Notes: generated from the letters alone by a model not told the origin. Positions 11,521 to 22,848 are shown, numbered from the stretch's first letter. The stretch is DNA of 64,000 bases from Wurfbainia villosa (GCA_025175895.1 CM045991.1:84183174-84247173), one strand, 5' to 3'. Program-made: numbers and translations.

Positions 11521-12321
11521 AGATATACCTTTGTTCTGCTTTCGATTGGGGCAGTCCTTCTTCCAATGTCCAGTCTGCTTGTAAGTGAAGCACTTGCCTT
11601 TCGGCTTCTTCACTCCTCCCTGAGATCCTCCCGCCACCTTTGCCCCAGCTTGTTTCTTCTTCTTCTTGCCTTTCGACTTAGAAGTAGAAACCTTTTGGGC
11701 AACCATGGCTTGCGCCTGAGCACTCTGACGAAATAGCCCCTCTGCCGCCTGGAGTTCTATCAAAAGTTGCGCCAACGAATATAACCTTTTGTTCATGTTG
11801 TAATTCAGGCAAAACTGCTCAAAATTCCTAGGTAGAGACTGGAGTATGATATCGACCTGGGTTTCCCCATCGATCTCAGCTCCAAGGACTTCCAGCTCAT
11901 TCAAATGAGTCATCATCTTAAGAACATGATCTCTCACGGGTGTTTCCTCGATCATGGTGGTCATCATCAAGTTCCTCATGGCTTCCTGCCTAGCAGCCCA
12001 ATTTTGGTGTCCGAAAAGCTCTTTGAGATTGAGCATCATGTCATAAGCAGTGGGCATGGCTTGATGCTGATGTTGCAGTACATTTGACATAGATGCCAAA
12101 ATATAACATCGCGCTATCTCATCAGCCTTAATCCACTTCTTATAACTCTCATTCTCCTTTTCCCCAGAATCATCCGCAGACTTAGGAGGACACTCTTCGA
12201 AGAGTACATATTTGTAGTACTCAGTAGTCAAGACAATATCAAGATTCCTCTTCTAATCAATATAATTGGGTCCAGTAAGTTTATTTTCCTTAAATATCAC
12301 AGCAAGTGGGTTGAAAGTCAT
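11521..12321 (-). pseudogene. Copia gag (element A)
   Basis: The likely start is the ATG at 12321 (MTFNPLAVIFKENKLTGPN), because copia Gag typically begins just before the NKLTGPNY block. An in-frame TAG near 12254 replaces the Trp of YIDW. After it the frame is open from 12231: LASMSNVLQHQHQ, LNLKELFGHQN, ETQVDIILQSLP, a Lys-rich stretch, and a zinc knuckle CFTYKQTGHWKKDC whose second Cys is Tyr. This is standard copia Gag length. The altered knuckle should weaken RNA binding. Confidence 0.9.
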
Positions 12322-13360
12322 TTTGAAAAACCTAAGAATCACATAGATCAAAACATTAGATTTCAAAAAATTATTGATTCCTCAAACAATAAAATTTTAA
12401 AATCAACCAACACCTCAAAATACCGAGAATATCGTATGTCATGATAGTGTGGACGTATATGAATTCTACATTTGTAAGAGGAGGTTTTACCCATTAATTT
12501 TACTATCTTGTCAACCTAACTTTTTGACAAATAAAATTAATAGTTGGTTCCTCTTCGGCCCTACAAATAAAAGCAGTGACTCCGATGGGAAGGATACTCT
12601 TATTTGCATCTAAGTGTTCCCCATTATTCGGTACCAAGGCAATTATCTCGGGTTATGTGCCTTCTGATGGGGAAGTACACATACTCCTTAATAATTTCCT
12701 ATAACTATATTCGACCCTGTGATCCGCAAACAAACTCATCCGATGGGGAGGAAGACACTCAGAGCCGATGCACAAATTTTTTTGCATCACATGTCAAATC
12801 GTAATGGAGGTCGTGGGAATTTATAAAAATATCCCTCTCCCACTTAGTAATTTAAAATTAAGGAATTTTCCTAGCCTACGACATGCATATCAAACAAGAA
12901 GCAATAAATATGAAAAAAATATTTTCCAACTGTTATGGGTTTTGTTCTCCAATATGCCTCCCGTCGTAACGCCATCTCGTCCGCTCCTCCCTACGTCATG
13001 TACAAGCCATCCGGAGATTCGAGCCGAGAAAAACTATTTCAATTTACATCCTTCGATCCTATACTCCACGAAGGAGTGTACATGAAATCTAGATCAAAAG
13101 TAAACTAAAATAAAAAGAGTGGCTAAACAATGTCGTACTTAATTATAAAAATTAAATACTAGCCTCGTCAACCCCAAGGATTCAAATAATATACAATTAC
13201 ACACATACAATCACATACACACATATGGCCATAATAGTTGGATCCTATGCTTACAATCAAAAAGTTAACCTACGCACATCCTACTATTATCCGACACATA
13301 TAATATATGAAAAGTGCATAAAAGTAATCGAATCCTAAACACACAAAATTGAAAACCACA
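12322..13360 (-). other. Leader of element A
   Basis: About 1 kb untranslated leader between the primer binding site and gag. It is A/T-rich and I see no gene in it. Short frames on either strand show no recognizable domain. Confidence 0.6.
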
Positions 13361-13372
13361 GCTCTGATACCA
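13361..13372 (-). other. Primer binding site of element A
   Basis: TGGTATCAGAGC on the minus strand, two bases from the 5' LTR end at 13375. It is an exact copy of the initiator-Met-tRNA-type primer site used by most plant copia elements. Confidence 0.93.
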
Positions 13373-13374
13373 CT

Positions 13375-14744
13375 TGAAGGGAGGAAACTTCGCTTCTCAC
13401 TTCAACTCTGTCGCTTGTTCATGGCAATCCCGTCTACGTCCTCGGATAAAAAAAAATTTATCCTTGACAAAGATGGATTACCTAAGCAACCGTTCCATCG
13501 TCGTGCTATTCGATTAGAGTGGTCAGTTGAACAAACTTGTTGTTCAAGCAACCAACCTCTATTCTACGATTAGCCACGGAATAGATGATGTACGGATCGC
13601 TGGTTTTTGTGTTTGTATTCAGGGTCCAAGTAAATTAGCCACATACAATATACAAAGAAATAAAAGGAAAGCAAAACAAGAATTATACCTCTTGTTTACC
13701 TCAAGGTCTTCTATCGTATGTCCTATCCTCCTCTTGGACGTTGTGTGGGCAACGATCTTCCAAGAGTTGAAGCCTCCTAGATCACGTTCTTCCCTTCTTT
13801 GCTCGCTCCGAACAAAGGGAAGAATAGAACAAAACTTCTTCTTCTTCTCCTATCTAGAACCACCACCAAGCCACCTTGCTTGGTGATTGCCACCGGCCAA
13901 GGAGAGGAATAAGGATTATGGGCACCGGCCAAAAGCTCCAAAGGAGAAGACCCTAGCTCTTGCCACCGGCCAAGGATGAGAGGAAGAAGAGGGTTGGGAC
14001 GCCGGCCAAGGATGAGAGGATGAAGAAGGGTGTCGGCCAAAACCCTAGGAAGAAGAGAAAGCCTTGCCGCCCAAGGGTTCTCTAAACCCTAGCCGCCCAA
14101 TGCCTCTCCAAGCCCTAGTCGCCCAAACCCTAATATCCCTTGTTGTATCTTGCCGCCCACCCCTTAAGCCATATTTATAGAGTTAGGCTTAAGCCTCCTT
14201 TAATCTCCACCGTCGGATATAGGGATTTAATCTCAACCGTCGGATCTAGAGATTTAATATCAACCGTCGGACTTAGATATTTAATCTCCACCGTCGGATT
14301 TAAAGATTTAATCTCCACTGTCGGATCTAAAGATTTAATCTCCACCGTCGGATCTAGAGATTTAATCTCCATCGTCGGATCTAGAGTTTCATTTTCCATC
14401 ATCGGATCTAGGCTCCATGAGGGTTTTAATAGGATACAATAGGGATCATGAGGAGGAGTTGGATCTTGGCCACCCAATTGATCAAGCCCACATAAAGTCC
14501 GATCCATTAATGATAATCCATTCCACTAGAGGATTATCATTAATCTCACCAACCCCCATAAGTTAATATGGGATCCATATATTATTTGTACATTTATCTC
14601 CCCGTGTTTAAGATCTCGAATGTCCGTCAATTAATTAATTTACTGACAATTAATTAATCAACATCTAACTCCATGAGTAGTACCACTCAACCTTATCATC
14701 ATGCCGGACCAAGTCCACCTGCAGGGTTTACATGATGAACCTTA
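13375..14744 (-). repeat. 5' LTR of element A, U5-side part
   Basis: Closely matches 6406 onward in the 3' LTR (GAGGAAACTTCGCTTC, the lysine-rich GGCAAGGATGAGAGG region, the 27 bp repeats). It is interrupted at 14744 by element B, whose CCTTA duplication is at 14740-14744. Here the 27 bp unit occurs seven times (14199-14387), one more than in the 3' LTR. The TATA box is at 14169-14180 on the minus strand. Confidence 0.93.
14199..14387. repeat. 27 bp tandem repeat in A 5' LTR, seven copies
   Basis: Same unit as 7274-7435 with one extra copy. Units differ at a few CG-containing positions (CCGTCGG versus CCATCGG), which is consistent with deamination at methylated sites. Confidence 0.9.
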
Positions 14745-16206
14745 TGTTGGTGCAATCGGCCCAGGTCACGATTGACCAGGACTCGAGTTTGACTCGAGTG
14801 ATGTTTTGATGTTTTGACAAAAACATATGACAATTGTCATTTGGTAAAGTCCAAGTCTTGAGTACTTGGCATGGCATTGGGAAAAGTCCAAGCATGGGTC
14901 TTGGTAATGTAAAGTCCAATATGGGTTGGCAAGGAAAGTCCAAGCATGGTCTTGGCATGAAAAGTCCAACATGGGTTGGCATGGAAAGTCCAAGCATGGT
15001 CTTGGCATGAAAAGTCCAACATGGGTTGGCAAGGGAAAGTCCAAGCTTGAGTCTTGGCATTTGAGAAGTCCAAGGGTTTGATATTGGCGGCGTAAAGTCC
15101 AAGCGGGAGTCTTGGCAGCATAAGTCCAATGGTTGGCGGCGTAAAGTCCAAGCGAAGTCTTGGCGGCATAAGTCCAAAGTGCCTTGGCGGTGTAGACACC
15201 GTTAGCATGACATAGCCGACGGAAGCACCTGAAGGCTAGCGCGATGGATGAACAAGTCATGGATGACTTGGAGGGATCCGAGAGGCGTGAGGCTGATGGA
15301 GGTGGCTAGAAGGCTTAGGTCTAGGCTAAGGGTGGTCTAGCAAGTATGGGGGAACCATACTTGGGTTAAAACCTCATGTTTGAGGTGTGCCAGTCGACTG
15401 GTGCCATGTGGCAGTCGACTGGACCGAGTCAACTAGGGTTTGATCGGGTTATGGCATAGCAATGACCGCCAGAGGTGGGCGATCGATGGCTCGAGCGATC
15501 GATCGATCGTGTGATCACCGACCGGTGCTCGAAAATCGGCCAGAATCGGAGTCGACTGACCGTCGAGTGAGGACTCCATCATCGATGGTCATAATCACAA
15601 TCGACCGATGATGAAGGTTCCGCTGGACTTATCCAACGTGGATCAGCCGTTGTCTCACGACAACGGGCATCACCGATCGATGATCCCGATCCGATCGATC
15701 GACTTTTTCCAAAGACAGTTGAAGCTATATATGGAGCTCGTGATGGAGGAAAAACCAGGGGTTCTTTGAGGTGATTTGGGGCGAGTTGCTGCTGCAATTC
15801 AGTGTCTCCAAGTGCTACTCGATCAACCTAGCGATCAAGCATTCAAGAGCATTTGTAAAGTGTTTTTCTTTACTAGTTTTGCTTTGTATTTCATTGTATT
15901 CGCTTGTAGCTTTTGATTATTGTTGTAATCATCCTGTACGAGGTTTCTCCGCCTCCGGATTGTTCCGAGAAGGAGTGTTTATTAGTGTTTGCGTGTGCAT
16001 CACTAGAGCTCGTAGAGCTCGATCCGTGGAGTAGGAACCTTGAGGTTCCGAACCACGTTATATCATCATGTTCGTGTGTGATTGTATATTTTGTTATTGC
16101 TTTCATTATCTATATTCCGCTGCGCTAACGAAATTGTAGACACGAACGCGAAAGAATTCCATTGACGCTATTCACCCCCCCTCTAGCCGTTCCAATATTC
16201 CCAACA
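14745..16206 (+). repeat. 5' LTR of element B
   Basis: 1462 bp, TGTTGGTGCAA...TTCCCAACA. The U3 contains tandem 24-27 bp units of the AAAAGTCCAAC / AAGCATGGTCTTGGC type (about 14905-15060). Two CAGTCGACTG palindromes lie near 15392-15422; several others present in the 3' LTR are missing here. The U5 end has a run of C followed by TCTAGCCG. Confidence 0.93.
15726..15732 (+). promoter_or_regulatory. TATA box of element B 5' LTR
   Basis: GCTATATATGGAGC, conserved at 20880-20886 in the 3' LTR and, inverted, at 61784-61792 in element K. Confidence 0.55.
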
Positions 16207-16208
16207 AG

Positions 16209-16220
16209 TGGTATCAGAGC
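16209..16220 (+). other. Primer binding site of element B
   Basis: TGGTATCAGAGC two bases after the LTR end (CCAACA at 16206). Exact initiator-Met-tRNA-type site. Confidence 0.93.
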
Positions 16221-16274
16221 CCGGGGCTCTTCTACGGATTAACAACCCGGAGTCAAGAAGCTAGAGGGAAGAAT

Positions 16275-17949
16275 ATGGAATTTGAGGAAAGATTGGGTGA
16301 CGACGTCAACATCCCACCTTCCTTCAACTGCGAACATTTTGCATATTGGAAAGGTAGGATGGAATATTTTCTAATGACAAATATAGAAAATTGGTTTGCC
16401 GTGACTATAGGTTTTGATGCTCCGAGAGGAGAAATCGGCGAAATCCTCAAGATGAAGAGATAGACCGAGGAGCAATGGGAAAAATTCAAGACAACCGTTA
16501 AGGTAACAAAAATGTTGATTGATTTGATACCTAACGATATTTTGTCCAGATTAGGAAGCTATAGGGATGCCAAGGAGTTGTGGAACAAGTTGATCAAGTT
16601 CCACGACAATCCCGAATCGGTCCAAGAAGACAAGGAGGATGAAGAGGAGAGCTAATCTTCAAGTGAGAATGAGGAATCGGAAGTTGAGATGGAGTCAACT
16701 TCCGAATCGGAGAAAGAAGAAGTAGAAGAGGTGGAAGAATCATCTACTTCTAGGATTGAGGGGGAGGAAAGGATCTCCACTCCGGAGCGATAAGAAGAAG
16801 CTTCCACATTCGGTCAAGATGGAGAAGCTCCAACTCCGGCACCCACCACCACAAATACCCTAGGTAACTCAAACACTCAAGGTTCAAATAAAATTCATAT
16901 CATTTGTTTTGAGTGTAGGGAATCCGGACACTACAAGAGTAAGTGTCCAAAAAGGGTCAAGAAGGCTCAACCGGTTCCAAAGGTCAATGGGTGTTCCCAA
17001 TGCCAAGAAAAGCAAGGAGCAAGTCATTTGCTTAAGTGCGTAGCAAGGGCATTACCGAAATCAATGTCCTAGGGGGAGCAAAAAGACCCAAGAAGGAGCT
17101 ATACATGTAGGGGGAGCCTCCAAGGCAAACCCTAAGCTATATTTCAATAATGCATCTTCTAAATTTAAAAGTCAAAAGCATGCTAGGAATTTTAATTCTC
17201 TTGCAATTTGTCATGAAAAGCATGCTAATAGAAATAAATACTTTTGTTTAGGTGCTAAGAGTGTTCACTTAGGAAATAAGAAGAAATTTGGGACTAATGT
17301 CCCTAAAAATATATTACCTAAGGAAAGCATTAAGAAAATAAGAGAACATCTAGGCTTTAATGCTAAGAAATCTAGACATATGCCTAGAAATAGAAATATC
17401 TCAAGAGAAAATGAAAAATCAAAAATTGAGATATTAGAAAAGGAAAATTAAGCCTTGAGGTCAAGGCTTGAAAAACTTGAAAAGACCCTCAACATTATGC
17501 AAAATCAAATGCAAGGGTCAATTGGTCAAACTTTTAGGTCAAATAATCAAAGTCAACACCAAGGACCTAAGAGTCAAAAGTCAACCAAGGGCAAGCAAGG
17601 TTTGGGTCACAAACCTAAGCCTAAGGTGGCTTACCATAGTGTTCCATTTGATTATGGAACACAAACTAGGTCTAGGAAGACTAAGGTCAATAGGGAAGTC
17701 ATCCCTAGAGTTGACCATGGTGTGTGCCTAGTGGCTAGGGTTTCTAGGAAACCTAAGGAAGCCACTAAGAAGGTTACAAGGGGAGTCACCCCTAGAGTTA
17801 ACCATGGCAAAACCAAAATGACCAAGGCTAATAAGCCTAGGAGGGTTATTAGGAAGGTATCTAGGGAGGTTATCCCTAAGGAATACCTAATTAACCCTAG
17901 GAGCTCAAATCGGTTTTGGGTTCCTAAGAGCGTGATTGATTCACGCTAG
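16275..17949 (+). pseudogene. gag of element B, degraded
   Basis: The start ATG at 16275 opens MEFEERLGDD, with the Y-W-K-G-R-M-E block of Sirevirus-like Gag and LIDLIPNDILSRLGSY. A Glu/Ser-rich acidic stretch follows (about 16620-16860), then a zinc knuckle CFECRESGHYKSKC near 16910-16950, a second knuckle that is degenerate, and a basic coiled-coil-like C-terminus (SRLEKLEKTLNIMQNQ) ending NRFWVPKSVIDSR at 17949. The C-terminal part repeats a REVIPRVDHG-type motif three times. Stops lie near 16461, 16654, 16791 and 17450, with a frame change around 17000. Gag would package element RNA. No pol gene follows. Confidence 0.85.
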
Positions 17950-19797
17950 ATGGGTTAGGGTGTGCCAACCTTAAATGGATGGGTAGTTAACTCAACCATG
18001 GCAAAGGTGGCACTTTAGGTTATTTTCAAGGTTATGGTTACCTTGGAAATACATTTGAGTCTTAATCCTAAAAGTTTTAGGATGTGCCAATATTACTTGA
18101 GAAGTTTGATAAAATGATCAAAATTGGCACAATTTAGGTTTAGAGGTTAGTGTGTCATTTTGGGTTTTTGGCACATTTGGGAGAAAAATAGAAATATGGC
18201 AAAATATAATTAATTATATGAAATGGCAATTAATATTAAAATTTAGGTATTACTATATATTTTATATGTCATGCTTTGTTTGCCATATAACATGTCATGA
18301 CATCATGCTTATTTTTAATCATTCTATATGTCATGTACATGTTTAGGATTAAGGATTAAATGTCATGTGTTTTTAGATTTCATATTATGCCATGACATCA
18401 TGATTATGAGCATGTGTTTATCTATATCATCTCAAATGCCATAATCACTCATGCATTTAAGATAATTTGATTGAAATTTATTTAAGGACAATGGCATGAC
18501 TTGGAGTCCCATTTATAAGGGAATCAAGTAGGGTTGCCTTAGAAAAATACATGAAACCCTAGATTAAATGAACCAAAACCCACATCTCACATCCAATTGA
18601 CATGTATGTGTATTTATATACCCTAGATACATGTGAGATGCTAGGATATGAGTTAAGTTCAAGGTGCATAGTTTTTGCATCTAGATGAACTAAAACTCAT
18701 CTAATTTCATTAGTGGATCATTGGGAGAGCATGTGTACAAGTCATGTACATAGAGCCCAAGGAATATGATCCAAAATTAAGGTTTTTAAAAACATTTTAA
18801 AATCATTTTGAAAAACCTTGGTGAAGTCTATCTTTTGATAGCAATCACCATTGATGAGATTGATACAAAGTGAGCTTAAACTTTAAAGTTTTTAGTCACT
18901 TTTGGATTTTGTATCAATTTCTCTATTTTATGGGTAAAATAATTTTCAAATATTTTTCACCCATTGTATTGGTCATAGGTATTATACGTATCAATTTTCG
19001 TGATTTTTCGATAAACGTATAATTATTTATGAATTCCCAAATCTCATTTCTGATAACTGAAAATCGGATTTTTCAGTTATCAGTCGACTGCTCATAGTGG
19101 CAGTCGACTGATGGAGGTTCCAGTCGACTGATTTCTGAATCACTCGACTGGTAGCCTGATTTTGGGGGAAAACAAGATTGTTTAACCCGTGTTCAGCCAT
19201 GGTAATGGTCCCTAATCACTCCTAACCCTAGGATATGCTTTGGGGAGCATTATAAAGGGTGAAAATCCATTGGATATGGATTAGAAGAAGTATTTAGGGT
19301 TGATATCAATTTTAAGGTGTTGGGAAGTTCTATATTGAATTTATAACCTTAATTTTGATGGTTTAGAGTTCCTATTGGCTTAGGGACTGCCCAAGGACAT
19401 TGTTGGTGCAATGGTCAAGGGAGAGCAAGCCTTTAGGGGGAGATATTCATCTTGGGATGATGGATGTGTTTTTTCTCCTTGAAGAGGAGAAGTTATTGGG
19501 AGAATATGACATCAATTGGGAAATTGATGGGACTTTTGAGAGATCCAATTTGGAAATTTGGAGAGAGTATAGGATTGCCTCTCTTGAGTGAGATGGTAGG
19601 CATCCTAGGTATTTTTGGACCAAGGGGGAGATTGTAAGATCTCATTGGGACATGAGACATTGACCTCCTTGGGGAGAAAACCTTTTTGATGTTAGTCAAA
19701 AAGGGGGAGAATGTTTGGGGGAGAACATTTGAAGAGTTGGTAAAGGATTTGAGTTAGTGTTCTAACTCAATCATTTGTTTGGTTTTTGTCAAACGTC
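17950..19797 (+). other. Noncoding 3' region of element B where pol is absent
   Basis: About 1.85 kb without a meaningful open frame. It holds blocks conserved in the other family members: two TGTCATGACATCATG-type sites (about 18290 and 18391), a stem-loop CTATCTTTTGATAG near 18827, three CAGTCGACTG palindromes (19081-19135), and a final block beginning near 19400 with TGGTCAAGGGAGAGCAAGC that leads into the polypurine tract. Confidence 0.75.
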
Positions 19798-19810
19798 AAA
19801 AAGGGGGAGA
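19798..19810 (+). other. Polypurine tract of element B
   Basis: AAAAAGGGGGAGA directly before the 3' LTR start TGTTGG at 19812. The same tract occurs inverted at 62762-62775 in element K and in mutated form before 42199. Confidence 0.85.
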
Positions 19811-19811
19811 T

Positions 19812-21359
19812 TGTTGGTGCAATCGGCCCAGGTCACGATTGACCAGGACTCGAGTTTGACTCGAGTGATGTTTTGATATTTTGACAAAAACATATGACAA
19901 TTGTCATTTGGTAAAGTCCAAGTCTTGAGTACTTGGCATGGCATTGGGAAAAGTCCAAGCATGGGTCTTGGCAATGTAAAGTCCAACATGGGTTGGCAAG
20001 GAAAGTCCAAGCATGGTCTTGGCATGAAAAGTCCAACATGGGTTGGCATGGAAAGTCCAAGCATGGTCTTGGCATGAAAAGTCCAAGCATGGTCTTGGCA
20101 TGAAAAGTCCAACATGGGTTGGCATGGAAAGTCCAAGCATGGTCTTGGCATGAAAAGTCCAACATGGGTTGGCAAGGGAAAGTCCAAGCTTGAATCTTGG
20201 CATTTGAGAAGTCCAAGGGTTTGATATTGGCGGCGTAAAGTCCAAGCGGGAGTCTTTGCAACATAAGTCAAATGGTTGGCAGCGTAAAGTCCAAGCGGAG
20301 TCTTAGCGGCGTAAGTCCAAAGTGCCTTGGCGGTGTAGACACCGTTAGCATGACATAGCCGATGGAAGCACCTGAAGGCTAGCGCGATGGATGAACAAGT
20401 CATGGATGACTTGGAGGGATCCGAGAGGCGTGAGGCTGATGGAGGTGGCTAGAAGGCTTAGGTCTAGGCTAAGGGTGGTCTAGCAAGTATGGGGGAACCA
20501 TACTTGGGTTAAAACCTCATGTTTGAGGTGTGCCAGTCGACTGGTGCCATGTGGCAGTCGACTGGACCGAGTCAACTAGGGTTTGACTGCGGGTTATGGC
20601 ATAGCGATCGCGAGGTGATCGATCGGTGATAAATGCGATCGTGATCGTGTGATCACCGATCGGCGGTGCTCGAGAAATCGGCCACAGAATGGAGTCGAGA
20701 CTCGACTGGTCGAGTGAGGACTCCATCAGTCGACTGATGGTCACAATCAGTCGACTGATGAAGGTTCCGTTGGACTTATCCAGCGTGGATCTAGCCGTTG
20801 TCTCACGACAACAGTGGCATCAGTCGACTGATGGTCCCGATCAGTCGACTGATCGACTTTTTCCAGCACAGGTTGAAGCTATATATGGAGCTCGTGATGG
20901 AGGAAAAACCAGGGGTTCTTTGAGGCGATTTGGGGCGAGTTGCTGCTGCAATTCAGGGTCTCCAAGTGCTACTCGATCAACCTAGCGATCAAGCATTCAA
21001 GAGCATTTGTAAAGTGTTTTTCTTTACTAGTTTTGCTTTGTATTTCATTGTATTCGCTTGTAGCTTTTGATTATTGTTGTAATCATCCTGTACGAGGTTT
21101 CTCCGCCTCCGGATTGTTCCGAGAAGGAGTGTTTATTAGTGTTTGCGTGTGCATCACTAGAGCTCGTAGAGCTCGATCCGTGGAGTAGGAACCTTGAGGT
21201 TCCGAACCACATTATATCATCGTGTTCGTGTGTGATTATATATTTCGTTATTGCTTTCATTATCTATATTCCGCTGCGCTAACGAAATTGTAGACACGAA
21301 TGCGAAAGAATTCCATTGATGCTATTCACCCCCCTCTAGCCGTTCCAATATTCCCAACA
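19812..21359 (+). repeat. 3' LTR of element B
   Basis: 1548 bp, 86 bp longer than the 5' LTR, with extra copies of the AAGTCCAAGCATGGTC unit accounting for part or all of the difference (array about 19970-20200). It keeps palindromic CAGTCGACTG sites near 20535, 20555, 20726, 20749, 20822 and 20842, where the 5' LTR has altered text. TATA box at 20880-20886. It ends TTCCCAACA at 21359. Confidence 0.93.
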
Positions 21360-21364
21360 CCTTA

Positions 21365-21932
21365 TGAGCTCCTCAAGGGGACATCATCATCCTAATATAT
21401 AGAACACAGTTTCCTCCTATAATCAACGACATACCATATAAATAATATCATTTCTCAACTTACCAAGTCTATCGATTTACTCTATAAATCTCGCCCATTG
21501 GTAAATCAAAGAAATAAATACTAAGTATATGTGTCCGTTATTATATCGGGATTAAGAGCATGTACAACATAATATCCAAGGTCAAATTCAATTATGTAGT
21601 CAGCAATAAATCGAATCACCTCTAAATCGATCCTGCTCAATACACACAAAGTGTACTAGTGTAATTCTATGGTCAAGATAAACCAATACCAAATTACGCT
21701 ATAGTCATACCAATGGTTTGTCCAAAACCATCTCGATTGTGAGCCTTTACTTATACTTTACAACGAACTGATAACATGATCTCTCGTGTGACACTACACA
21801 CCATGTTATATACAATGTAATGTATTAGACGATATGCATAACCATAAATATGCAAATAATGATCATGTGATTCTTATTTCAAAAATAAAGATTTTCATAC
21901 AAAAGATAGACTTTTCAGTATATATCCCAACA
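21365..21932 (-). repeat. 5' LTR of element A, U3-side part
   Basis: Resumes the LTR of A after B and its second CCTTA copy. It matches 7797-8364 (GAGCTCCTCAAGGGGACATC; CAGCAATAAATCGAATCACC) and ends CCCAACA at 21932, followed by the CATTC duplication. Confidence 0.92.
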
Positions 21933-21937
21933 CATTC

Positions 21938-22848
21938 TTGGATTAAACCTCAATTTTGAGGTTTATCAGGCGACCGGTGTGCTAAAATAATTGGGCAAAT
22001 TTTTTGGCAGCCGACTAGGGTTATGGACCAATCAACTAGTCGAGTTCTCGACACTCGGAGGGCTTAGCTGACTTGAACAGTTGACTGGAGTTCTAACCCA
22101 GTCGAGCAGTTGATTGAGATTTGATTGCTCGACTGTGCTCTGCAGTCGATTGGTGGATTTCACTAGTCGACTGATTAATGGCAATCGACTACTAGAGATA
22201 AGCAGTCAACTGACCTTAAGTGGATATGACAAAGAAAGTTTGCCAGTTGATTGATGGTTATGATAGTCGACTGTTGAGTCAGGGCAGTCGACTGATCGAG
22301 CATTTCTAACGTGGATTAGCCCATTGTGAAATAATGCATAAGTGGACAGTCAAATGATGGGTAAAGTCAGTCGACTGCTAGGAAGAAAATCAGCCCGAGC
22401 GGAGGCATTAAAAGGTGGACTTCGCAAAGAGGAGAAATAGTTGGTTCTTGAGAACTTTGAAGGGGAGTTGTTGTAGCATTCCAGATCTTCTAAGTCATTC
22501 AAAGCAATCAAAAATGCACTTGTAAAGTGTTTTTTTTTTGTATTCTTTCATTTACTTGTATTTGGTTATTGTTTCTTATTGTAAAATTCTTGTAAGAAGT
22601 TTCTCTATCTCCGGTGTTATTCCGGGAAGAAGAACATTTAGTGGTGGTGCATCACTAGAGCTCAGTCGTAGAGTAGGAACTAGGGTTCCAAACCACGTAA
22701 AATCGTTGTGTTGTGCGCGTGTTTGTTTTGCTTTGTTTGTTTATATTTCTGTTGTGTTAATACTTTGTAGACAAGCACGACACAATCGATCGAAGAAGAA
22801 TCAATGAACCGTTATTCACTCCCCTCTAGCGTCAACAAGGTCCTAACA
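21938..22848 (+). repeat. 5' LTR of element G, right fragment
   Basis: Continues G's LTR after element A. It matches 42898-43813: TTAAACCTCA..TTGAGGTTTATCAG, repeated GTCGACTG motifs (22010-22390), the GTTTCTCTATCTCCGGTG region and the C-run/TCTAGCG end. Most palindromes are decayed by single substitutions. It ends CCTAACA. Confidence 0.85.

Larger units (their letters stand above)
14745..21359 (+). mobile_element. Element B: non-autonomous LTR retrotransposon (gag only)
   Basis: 6615 bp element with 5' LTR 14745-16206, primer site, gag, a long noncoding 3' region, polypurine tract and 3' LTR 19812-21359. The target duplication CCTTA is at 14740-14744 and 21360-21364. It inserted into the 5' LTR of element A. 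The internal region is only about 3.6 kb, and no protease, integrase, reverse transcriptase or RNase H motif is found in any frame. Gag resembles that of Sirevirus-like copia elements. Elements G, G2 and K in this window belong to the same family. Confidence 0.93.
6406..21932 (-). mobile_element. Element A: complete but dead Ty1/copia retrotransposon
   Basis: Minus-strand copia element with both LTRs (3' LTR 6406-8364; 5' LTR 13375-14744 plus 21365-21932), primer binding site, gag-pol and polypurine tract. Its target duplication CATTC is at 6401-6405 and 21933-21937. Without the nested element B it is about 8.9 kb. The LTR termini read TGTTGGGAT and CCTTCA on the element strand. It inserted into the LTR of element G. 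The polyprotein carries about eight in-frame stops and altered catalytic residues, so it is non-functional. Confidence 0.95.

Noticed and set aside
14728..15177. Leu/Cys/Trp-rich frame in B's 5' LTR as a possible membrane protein
   Set aside because: Same tandem-repeat artefact; phase changes between the two LTRs of one element.
15891..16128. 71-82 codon frames repeated in B and K LTRs on both strands
   Set aside because: They recur only because the LTR is repeated; they cross the U5 region and end near the primer site without a Gag or other motif.
19789..20403. 204-codon minus-strand frame in B's 3' LTR (and 14727-15260, 62272-62740)
   Set aside because: Produced by the AAGTCCAAG tandem units; overlapping frames exist in all three phases, which marks repeat translation, not a gene.
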